From positions 1-6,211 of the forward strand of contig JADGPV010000136.1 of assembly GCA_017882245.1 (NCBI GenBank): a DNA stretch of 6,211 bases, given 5' to 3'. Position numbers and translations under genes: made by a program. Of the stretch, positions 1 to 5,661 are shown piece after piece. The DNA comes from Bacteroidales bacterium (lineage in GTDB: Bacteria > Bacteroidota > Bacteroidia > Bacteroidales > VadinHA17). How positions within the stretch are numbered: the first letter of the stretch is position 1; each line of letters begins with the position of its first letter. The notes beneath the pieces were generated by a model. That model searched no databases, was not told the origin of the DNA, and was given only the letters and a program-made list of their open reading frames with translations.

Positions 1-9
1 GAAAGCTGA
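1..9 (+). CDS. Possible 3' end of an upstream operon gene (last two codons and stop)
   Basis: The first nine bases read GAA AGC TGA, which would be Glu-Ser-stop, and the stop lies one base before the permease ATG at 11. Such near-zero spacing is typical of genes in one operon. In FecCD-type importers the gene just before the permease is often the substrate-binding protein, so that is the natural guess. Nothing in nine bases can confirm it, and a chance in-frame stop is equally possible. Confidence 0.3.
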   Translation, partial: ES

Positions 10-10
10 A

Positions 11-1051
11 ATGAGCGCAAAACCATCACTGCAGTCACAACGCCTGATCATAATTGCGCTGTTCCTGCTCATGTCAGTGCTTCTGGCGGTCGATCTGCTG
101 ATTGGCAGCACCCGTCTTGAAGCCGGTGATGTGCTGAGATCGCTCTTCGGTCAGGGGACACCCCACGGTGAGATCATCGTCATGCAGTTCCGCCTTCCCA
201 AAGCTCTGACGGCGATCATTGCCGGTGCTGCGATGTCAGTCAGCGGATTGCTGATGCAGACCCTCTTCCGCAATCCCCTTGCCGGGCCCGATGTGCTTGG
301 CGTCAGCTCCGGCGCCGGCCTGGGAGTTGCCCTCACAGTGCTGACAATCACCCCGCTCTTCAGCTTCAACCCCGGCAGTCCGCTGCAGGGCTGGAGCCTT
401 ATACTGGCTGCGTGGGCCGGCGCCGGAGCGGTGATGATGATAATCATGGCTGTCTCGGCACGTGTTCGTGATATCATGACTGTACTGATCGTGGGTCTGC
501 TTCTGGCCAGCGCCATTTCAGCCGTTGTGAGCCTTTTGCAGTATTTTAGCAATGAAGCTACGCTCAAGACATATGTCATATGGACGATGGGCAACCTCGG
601 CAATATGTCCTATACACAGATTAGGACACTGGCTTTAGCTGTACTTGCAGGTATGCTGATAGCCTTTATCATGGTCAAGCCTCTCAATGCCATGCTTATG
701 GGCGAGAACTTCTCCAGAACAATAGGGGTTGATCTGAAAAGGACAAGAATCATTCTGCTTGCTTCCGCAAGCATCCTTGCCGGAAGTGTAACCGCATTCT
801 GCGGACCCCTGGCCTTTATCGGCGTGGCTGTTCCTCACATTACACGCATTATCCTCGGTACGACCGACCATCGTACCCTCATGCCGGGTGTGGCTGTATG
901 CGGAGCCGTGATACTTCTGATAAGTGACATAATCTCAACACTGCCAGGCGGCGGACAGATAATACCGGTCAATACCGTCACATCACTGATAGGTATACCT
1001 GTTGTGATGTGGATCATATTAGGCAGAGCAGGACTTGGGAGGAAATTCTGA
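11..1051 (+). CDS. FecCD/BtuC-family ABC transporter permease (iron-siderophore, haem or corrinoid import)
   Basis: This 346-residue inner-membrane permease forms the translocation channel of a type II metallophore importer, normally as a homodimer bound to two copies of the ATPase. An N-terminal membrane helix spans about residues 11-31. The family hallmark lies at about 61-104: RLPKALTAIIAG, SGLLMQTLFRNPLAGPD and LGVSSGAGLG. Further hydrophobic segments lie near 128-148, 156-176, 205-223, 246-262, 294-310 and 323-338. The ATPase-coupling region is GPLAFIGVAVPHITR (265-279), and the C-terminal motif is IIPVNTVTSLIGIPVVMW (317-334). Length is normal for the family and the gene appears intact. 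The ATG at 11 gives the expected N-terminus, although any ribosome site is weak (GAAAG at 1-5). Its stop overlaps the ATPase start, so the two are translationally coupled. The imported substrate cannot be read from the sequence. Confidence 0.93.
   Translation: MSAKPSLQSQRLIIIALFLLMSVLLAVDLLIGSTRLEAGDVLRSLFGQGTPHGEIIVMQFRLPKALTAIIAGAAMSVSGLLMQTLFRNPLAGPDVLGVSSGAGLGVALTVLTITPLFSFNPGSPLQGWSLILAAWAGAGAVMMIIMAVSARVRDIMTVLIVGLLLASAISAVVSLLQYFSNEATLKTYVIWTMGNLGNMSYTQIRTLALAVLAGMLIAFIMVKPLNAMLMGENFSRTIGVDLKRTRIILLASASILAGSVTAFCGPLAFIGVAVPHITRIILGTTDHRTLMPGVAVCGAVILLISDIISTLPGGGQIIPVNTVTSLIGIPVVMWIILGRAGLGRKF
1037..1043 (+). promoter_or_regulatory. Ribosome binding site that fixes the ATPase start
   Basis: GGGAGGA lies seven bases before the ATG at 1051, inside the last codons of the permease gene. 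It supports initiation at 1051, where the ATG shares its A with the permease TGA (TGATG), rather than at the in-frame ATG at 1009. The upstream option would add 14 residues that only read the permease 3' end in another frame. Confidence 0.7.
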
Positions 1052-2058
1052 TGGGAAGGGGAAATGTTATTGCGGAGACAATTGACCTGGCCATTGGTTA
1101 TGTGACCCAGGGTAAGAGCAGGACGGTAATGGATCATCTCTCTCTTGCCGCACACCATGGCGAACTCGTGGCACTGATAGGATGTAACGGCACAGGCAAG
1201 AGCACTCTTCTCAGGACAATGGTAGCACTGCAGCCTTCCCTGGATGGTACTGTCAGACTGGAAGGCAGGGATATACACACCATAGGCAGGTCAGGTCTGC
1301 CAAGGATCGTGAGCTTCACTTCCACCGAACCCATCGCATTGCGAAATATAAAAGTCCGGGAAGTGGTTGCGCTGGGACGTTTTCCCTATACAAACTGGAT
1401 CGGATCGCTTAATGCCGATGATGAAAGGTCTGTCAATGAAGCTCTTGAGGTGACCGGCATTCTTCCTTTGGCTGACCGTAATATTGATAATATTTCAGAC
1501 GGAGAAAGACAGCGGGCACTGATAGCACGATCCCTTGCCCAGGATACCGATCTGCTTGTCATGGATGAGCCTACGGCTTTCCTTGATCTGCCGTCACGCT
1601 ACAGCATAGTCGGTCTCCTCAGGAAGCTGACAAGGGAAAAGGGCAAATGTGTTATTTACTCAACTCACGACCTTGATACGGCAATTAATGAAGCCGACAG
1701 GTTATGGTTGATGACAGAAGAGGGAGTATCACAGGGAGCCCCGGAAGATCTTATGATATCGGGTACTCTTGCCAGGGCTTTTGAAAGCCCCCTGCTCTCT
1801 TTCAGCCAGACAGCCGGAACATTCAGTTTCGTAAGGAAAAGACTGCTGCCTATTGCATTGGATAGCACAGGTGTCGTCGGTGAACTTACCGAAAGAGCAT
1901 TGCGCAGATCAGGCTATAAAATAATGCCGGACGCTGACCTGAAAGTGATGGTAAATGAAACCGGAAATACAACTGAATGGATACTGATAAATAATTTACA
2001 AAGAGAGTGTTATACTTCCTTATATAACCTGATAAGTCACCTCCCGGCCGGAGACTGA
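1051..2058 (+). CDS. ABC transporter ATP-binding protein of the metallophore importer (FecE/HmuV/BtuD type)
   Basis: This 335-residue cytoplasmic ATPase powers the FecCD-type permease encoded just upstream. The nucleotide-binding domain covers about residues 6-245: Walker A GCNGTGKST (44-52), signature loop ISDGERQR (148-155), Walker B LLVMDEP (168-174), D-loop FLDLPS (177-182) and H-loop STHD (204-207). Two details depart from the textbook. The Q-loop region (SFTSTEP, 88-94) has no glutamine, and the signature has Asp in place of the first Gly of LSGGQ. Both resemble what I know of Bacteroidota members of this family, so the protein is probably active. About 90 further residues (245-335) form a C-terminal tail absent from the roughly 260-residue proteobacterial FecE/HmuV proteins. 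The 3' end overlaps the convergent thioredoxin-like gene by 22 bases. The substrate is unresolved. Confidence 0.93.
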   Translation: MGRGNVIAETIDLAIGYVTQGKSRTVMDHLSLAAHHGELVALIGCNGTGKSTLLRTMVALQPSLDGTVRLEGRDIHTIGRSGLPRIVSFTSTEPIALRNIKVREVVALGRFPYTNWIGSLNADDERSVNEALEVTGILPLADRNIDNISDGERQRALIARSLAQDTDLLVMDEPTAFLDLPSRYSIVGLLRKLTREKGKCVIYSTHDLDTAINEADRLWLMTEEGVSQGAPEDLMISGTLARAFESPLLSFSQTAGTFSFVRKRLLPIALDSTGVVGELTERALRRSGYKIMPDADLKVMVNETGNTTEWILINNLQRECYTSLYNLISHLPAGD

Positions 2059-3485
2059 AGCTGGGCCTCAAATTTTCGGTAGTTTTCGATGAATGGACCT
2101 ATATCCTCAACCGAAATTCGTTTGGCAATAATCTTTTTATCCTTGTCGAGGATATAGACAAGAGGAGTCGATTCGACGTTGTAGAAGTAATCAAAGCGGC
2201 TTATACGCTGGGGATCCCAGCCGTTGATCCAGCTAAGCCCGTGGTCAGCTATATAACGCTCCCATTTTTCCCTGTCAGACTGTGTGCATACTGCAAATAC
2301 CTCAATTCCTTTGCCTCTGTTTGCATCATAATATGCCTTGAGGATCGGTGTTGCCTCTTTGCAGTGACCGCAGTCCGGTTCCCAGAAATATACTATTGTG
2401 AATTCCGCCTTGACGTCATAGAGTGATACGTAATATCCGGCGAAGGAGCTCATGACCATCTCTGCAGCTTTCGTGCCGATAAGGTTCGGCCGGAGTCTGT
2501 CAACCCTTTTTCTTAGGTCATTAATATACTCTTCTGAAGCCCAGGGTGCCTTTCCTGCAAGGTACACTCTGTCAGCAAGATGAACAACGACAGCATCCTG
2601 CCCCATTATCTCGCTGGTGGCGTACCTGTTCAGCAGCCATACGGCAACAAACTGGAATACATCTTTGTTTTTACCACTCATTTCCAGTACCCTGTCGGCT
2701 TCCTTGTTTATTGAATCCGGCATTTGTATCACAACCTGGCTGAAGAACTGTTCAAGCTTTCCGCCCAGTACAGGACTCCGGATCAGGCCGGCCTCCGAAA
2801 AATCTATATTGTCAAAGAAATGATCCTTATAGTACAGATATGACCATAAACGTGATATAGAATCGGGGTTTGCCGTACCTGCCGGAACTTTCTGTGGAGA
2901 GGGTTCGACAGGGATAATTGATCTCGCTATGGCTCCCAGGAGGGTGCCTTTGTTGTTTTCTGCAGTTTCCCTGAGATACTGCTTCATTTTTACCTCCTTA
3001 TCGCTAAGCTGTTGCCTCAATGCAGCTGCCTCATTGCCGGAGGGTGATGCCGCTTTGAGTTTCTCACTTACCACCATGGCTTCTTCCTGAAGCGACTTCC
3101 ACTTTCGCTGGTATTCCAGGAAACGATCATTTTCATCCGAACCCCTGAACGCCAGTGTCCCCGCCGGGTCCTTCAGGTCACAGCTGATATCAAAATACTG
3201 GTCTTCTCCTGTAAGAAATTCGAAAAACGTGTTCCCCGGAAAGACAATCATATATACGCCCGGCAAGAGCTTTTCACTGCCTGTAAACCTTCCCTTGCCA
3301 TCTCTGTCGGTGGTTAAGCTGTCTTTTATATATTGTTCACTGCCAAGATGATATGCAAGTCTTATTTTTGCCTCAGGGGCTCCTTTAACGTTGATACCGA
3401 CAGAATGGCCAGTCTGGCCGTTCAGCAGGGAAAAGCCGTGCAACACTAAAACCAGGATAAATGTGACGAGGTACTTAAATTTCAT
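2037..3485 (-). CDS. Exported DUF5106/TlpA-like thiol-disulfide oxidoreductase, CGHC active site
   Basis: This 482-residue protein probably acts in the periplasm, reducing or isomerising protein disulfides. Residues 1-23 look like a Sec signal peptide: KFK, a hydrophobic core, then LLNG/QTG. There is no lipobox cysteine, so it is unlikely to be a lipoprotein. Residues about 27-115 form a beta-rich domain similar in layout to the DUF4369 domain of Bacteroidota TlpA proteins. Residues about 120-178 are charged and helical, possibly coiled coil. Residues about 205-345 match the DUF5106 style (YYKDHFFDNIDFS, VIQMPDSI, MGQDAVVVHLAD). The C-terminal thioredoxin fold has FWEPDCGHCK with redox cysteines 372 and 375, and the cis-proline at 441 (STPLVY). 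Other cysteines are 102 and 400. The gene lies 51 bases downstream of the comB-like gene on the same strand and is probably cotranscribed with it. Its natural substrate is unknown. Confidence 0.88.
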   Translation of the reverse strand: MKFKYLVTFILVLVLHGFSLLNGQTGHSVGINVKGAPEAKIRLAYHLGSEQYIKDSLTTDRDGKGRFTGSEKLLPGVYMIVFPGNTFFEFLTGEDQYFDISCDLKDPAGTLAFRGSDENDRFLEYQRKWKSLQEEAMVVSEKLKAASPSGNEAAALRQQLSDKEVKMKQYLRETAENNKGTLLGAIARSIIPVEPSPQKVPAGTANPDSISRLWSYLYYKDHFFDNIDFSEAGLIRSPVLGGKLEQFFSQVVIQMPDSINKEADRVLEMSGKNKDVFQFVAVWLLNRYATSEIMGQDAVVVHLADRVYLAGKAPWASEEYINDLRKRVDRLRPNLIGTKAAEMVMSSFAGYYVSLYDVKAEFTIVYFWEPDCGHCKEATPILKAYYDANRGKGIEVFAVCTQSDREKWERYIADHGLSWINGWDPQRISRFDYFYNVESTPLVYILDKDKKIIAKRISVEDIGPFIENYRKFEAQLQSPAGR

Positions 3486-3495
3486 ATTGGGATAA

Positions 3496-3501
3496 CCACC
3501 T
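3496..3501 (-). promoter_or_regulatory. Probable ribosome binding site of the thioredoxin-like gene
   Basis: Read on the minus strand, AGGTGG lies ten bases before the ATG at 3485. It is one mismatch from AGGAGG and the spacing is slightly long. It supports the start that gives a complete signal peptide. The rest of the 51-base gap (3486-3536) shows no TAnnTTTG promoter element and no strong hairpin, consistent with read-through from the gene upstream. Confidence 0.4.
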
Positions 3502-3536
3502 GAATTGAGTTCTTACAATTTTCCTGCCAGATAATA

Positions 3537-4238
3537 CTAATGGTTCATGTCGAGCCTGAGGATTTCAGCATAGCCCGGTGTGGTCATCACAGCTTTCAGC
3601 ACGAAGTTGAACCGGTTCAGGTCAGTGCAAAGGAAGAAATCGGTAGGCGGACTAAAAGAAAGGTTTCCCGGATTGAAGAACCTGCTTCCTGACCCTTTCC
3701 TCAGGGTATTTATTTCATTACTGATATCTGCCTCATTGCCGCGCAGCAGTTCTGTTATGTACCTCGCGCAAAGGAGGTCTTCCTCAGCTGACTCAACGCC
3801 CCGGTAACCCATTGCAACAAGTGTTACCTTCCCGGGATTGATCATATTTATATAAGAGGCTACTGCCTCGGCATTTACCAGGCCGGCGCCCAGTATTTCT
3901 GAGGCGCCTGTCGCGTTCATTATGCCGTTCGTGCCTGCCGTAGTGCAATGTATCATCGTCTTTCCCTGCAGGTTTCCGGTCAGCATTTCAGTAGGACTGT
4001 TGCCCATATCGAAACCTTCAGGCTTCTTCTCTTCACGTTCTCCAGTAATAATTGTTTCGGTTTTCAGTTTTTCCCTGAGGGCAAATGCTTCGTCAGGGGT
4101 GGCAACATTAATAAGTCGCCTGATACCGCTGTCAAAAGCATAGCATGCAGTGCTGAAGGCTCTGAAGACGTCAATTATAACTGTTACTCCCTCAGCTTCC
4201 CGTGCTCCTTTGATAGACTCTTTTATGGTGATGACCAT
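3537..4238 (-). CDS. comB: ComB-family 2-phosphosulfolactate phosphatase
   Basis: This 233-residue protein matches the ComB family. In methanogens ComB is a Mg-dependent phosphatase that converts 2-phosphosulfolactate to sulfolactate (EC 3.1.3.71) during coenzyme M synthesis. Visible family blocks are VIIDVFRAFSTA (20-31, with Asp23 and Arg26), GER...GFDMGNSPTE (66-84), the Thr/Gly-rich TTAGTNG (99-105), GYRGVESAEEDLLCA (144-158) and the C-terminal CTDLNRF (204-210). No signal peptide is seen, so it should be cytosolic. I chose the ATG at 4238 because the protein then begins directly with the family fold (MVITIKES) and has the usual length. The ATG at 4346 would add 36 atypical residues and run into yihY. 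No comA, comC or other coenzyme M gene is nearby, so the physiological substrate in this organism is uncertain. The family call is firm and the exact reaction is inferred. Confidence 0.87.
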   Translation of the reverse strand: MVITIKESIKGAREAEGVTVIIDVFRAFSTACYAFDSGIRRLINVATPDEAFALREKLKTETIITGEREEKKPEGFDMGNSPTEMLTGNLQGKTMIHCTTAGTNGIMNATGASEILGAGLVNAEAVASYINMINPGKVTLVAMGYRGVESAEEDLLCARYITELLRGNEADISNEINTLRKGSGSRFFNPGNLSFSPPTDFFLCTDLNRFNFVLKAVMTTPGYAEILRLDMNH

Positions 4239-4262
4239 CTTGCTAAATTCAAAATGTGAAGA

Positions 4263-4293
4263 TAATAATAGTGTTTGAAGATCATTTGTTAAA
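4263..4293 (-). promoter_or_regulatory. Weak candidate promoter for the comB-like gene
   Basis: On the minus strand, TTTA (4293-4290) and TATTATTA (4270-4263) are separated by 19 bases, a spacing like that of the Bacteroidota -33/-7 pair (TTTG and TAnnTTTG). Each element departs from consensus, so this is tentative. It would give a leader of roughly 20 bases before the ATG at 4238. Some promoter is expected here, because the upstream gene is divergent. Confidence 0.2.
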
Positions 4294-4297
4294 TTTG
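4290..4297 (+). promoter_or_regulatory. Candidate Bacteroidota -7 promoter element for the YihY-family gene
   Basis: TAAATTTG is an exact match to the Bacteroidota -7 consensus TAnnTTTG. It lies 23 bases before the ATG at 4321, so transcription would start at about 4301-4305 with a short leader. No TTTG lies at the ideal upstream distance for a -33 box; the nearest copies (4274-4277 and 4285-4288) are too close. The motif is short and AT-rich, so chance occurrence in an 82-base intergenic region is possible. Confidence 0.4.
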
Positions 4298-4320
4298 TAG
4301 TCCGGTATAAATCTTTGAAA

Positions 4321-5658
4321 ATGAAGAATCCCATCAAATGGATCACGGAGACTTATTACAGGATCCGAACAGATATCTGGAAGACTCCGATGAACAGACT
4401 CACCGGAAACAAAGCCTACTGGATTCGCCAGATACGCATTATCTACATGGTTTTCAAAGGTATAAAGAGGGATAATATCTATATTAAAGCCTCAGCTCTC
4501 ACTTTTTTTTCCATACTGTCCCTAATACCCATGGTGGCACTGGGTTTCGGTATTGCGAAGGGATTTGGGATGCAGGATGAGTTGAGAGCTCAGATCATCA
4601 TGCAGTTCCACAACGAGGAGCAGGTGATGGCCTGGATCCTTGATTTCGCCAATACCATGCTTGAGCAGGCCAGTGGGGGATGGATAGCAGGGGTGGGTAT
4701 AGCACTGTTATTTTATACCGTTGGTCAGCTGCTCTCCTATGTTGAGACCACCCTTAACTCAATCTGGAGGGTTGAAGAGACCCGGGCGTGGTATCGTCAG
4801 GTGACCGATTACCTTGCCATTATCATTCTTTTACCGATAGTCCTGATAGCTTCCAGCAGCGTCACGGTGCTGGCAACCACCAGGCTCAATGACCTGCTCA
4901 GCAAGTCTGATATTCTTGAAGGGCTGAAACCAGTAGTTTCGTTCCTTGTCCAGCTGATTCCGTATATTCTGCTGTGTGCCCTGGCTACCGCGGCTTTCCT
5001 TATAATGCCCAACACCAGGGTAAAGGTAAGACCGGCTGCAGTGGCGGGTCTGGTGACTGGTATTGCCCTGCAGTTATTACAGGTGCTTTACGTAGAATCG
5101 CAGATGGGTATAACAAAACTCGGAACCCTTTATGGCAGCTTTGCAGCCATACCGCTTCTGATGATCTGGGTGCAGATGAGCTGGGTGGTATTGCTGGTGG
5201 GAGCTCAGCTCTCATATTATCTTCAGAACATAACACGATATGAGTTCGAATTTGATGTCCAGACGGTATCACCGCGACAGAAAAAAAGGCTATCGCTGCT
5301 TGTGCTGCGTACTCTGACCAATGACTTTATCAAGGGTGTGAAGCCGAGATCACCTGAAGAGATATCTCTCGAACTCAGTTTACCGGTCAGAACCGTGCAT
5401 GACTGCCTCGACGATCTGCATGCATCAGGGCTTGCGACTAAGTTCTGGGATGATACGGAGGACAGATATGTCTATCAGCCGGCCACCGATATTAACAAGA
5501 TGACCCTTTCATTCATACTGGAAAAGCTTGACAGTCCGGGCTCTATACATAAGATTGTGGTTAATAACACAGATTACAAGAAGATTGACTCGGCGCTGAC
5601 CAGGTTTGAGACTATGATAGCCACATCGAAGGCAAATGTGCTCCTGCGTGACGTTTAA
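4321..5658 (+). CDS. YihY/BrkB-family (UPF0761) inner-membrane protein with C-terminal winged-helix-like domain
   Basis: This is a 445-residue membrane protein. The family was once mislabelled ribonuclease BN and its transport or envelope role is still unproven. Six hydrophobic segments lie at about 57-80, 118-142, 162-187, 205-230, 237-258 and 273-300. Family motifs include ASALTFFSILSLIP (57-70), TLNSIWR (144-150), the loop IMPNTRVKVRPA (228-239) and YGSFAAIPLLMIWVQMSW (271-288). After the last helix, residues 318-445 are soluble and probably cytoplasmic. Within them RSPEEISLELSLPVRTVHDCLDDLHASGLA (343-372) and a strand-like DRYVYQP (381-387) read like a winged helix-turn-helix. The simplest family members, such as E. 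coli YihY, are about 290 residues and end near the last helix. The ATG at 4321 is preferred to the TTG at 4315. The stop lies 3 bases from the convergent bioG stop. Confidence 0.88.
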   Translation: MKNPIKWITETYYRIRTDIWKTPMNRLTGNKAYWIRQIRIIYMVFKGIKRDNIYIKASALTFFSILSLIPMVALGFGIAKGFGMQDELRAQIIMQFHNEEQVMAWILDFANTMLEQASGGWIAGVGIALLFYTVGQLLSYVETTLNSIWRVEETRAWYRQVTDYLAIIILLPIVLIASSSVTVLATTRLNDLLSKSDILEGLKPVVSFLVQLIPYILLCALATAAFLIMPNTRVKVRPAAVAGLVTGIALQLLQVLYVESQMGITKLGTLYGSFAAIPLLMIWVQMSWVVLLVGAQLSYYLQNITRYEFEFDVQTVSPRQKKRLSLLVLRTLTNDFIKGVKPRSPEEISLELSLPVRTVHDCLDDLHASGLATKFWDDTEDRYVYQPATDINKMTLSFILEKLDSPGSIHKIVVNNTDYKKIDSALTRFETMIATSKANVLLRDV

Positions 5659-5661
5659 GCA

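Noticed and set aside
151..603. Long minus-strand open frame opposite the permease gene
   Set aside because: It is an antisense shadow of a well-supported membrane protein gene. Its product has no recognisable domain and no ribosome site was evident.
1009..1050. Upstream ATG at 1009 as the ATPase start
   Set aside because: The added 14 residues only read the permease 3' end in another frame. The ATG at 1051 has a good GGGAGGA site and TGATG coupling.
2041..2053. GC-rich palindrome around CCGGCCGG as an intrinsic terminator
   Set aside because: It has no loop and no following T-run, and it lies within both coding regions.
3503..3520. Inverted repeat AATTG/CAATT in the comB-thioredoxin gap as a terminator or operator
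   Set aside because: The stem is only 5 AT-rich base pairs with an 8-base loop and no U-tract, so it is expected by chance.
3948..4259. Plus-strand open frames opposite the comB-like gene
   Set aside because: They are low-complexity antisense shadows of a gene with clear family motifs.
4315..4320. TTG at 4315 as the YihY-family start
   Set aside because: An ATG lies two codons downstream at 4321, and there is no ribosome site to favour the rarer TTG.
4239..4346. 36-residue N-terminal extension of the ComB-like protein from the ATG at 4346
   Set aside because: The extension does not resemble the family, would overlap the yihY start and would cover the whole divergent promoter region. The ATG at 4238 begins at the family fold.
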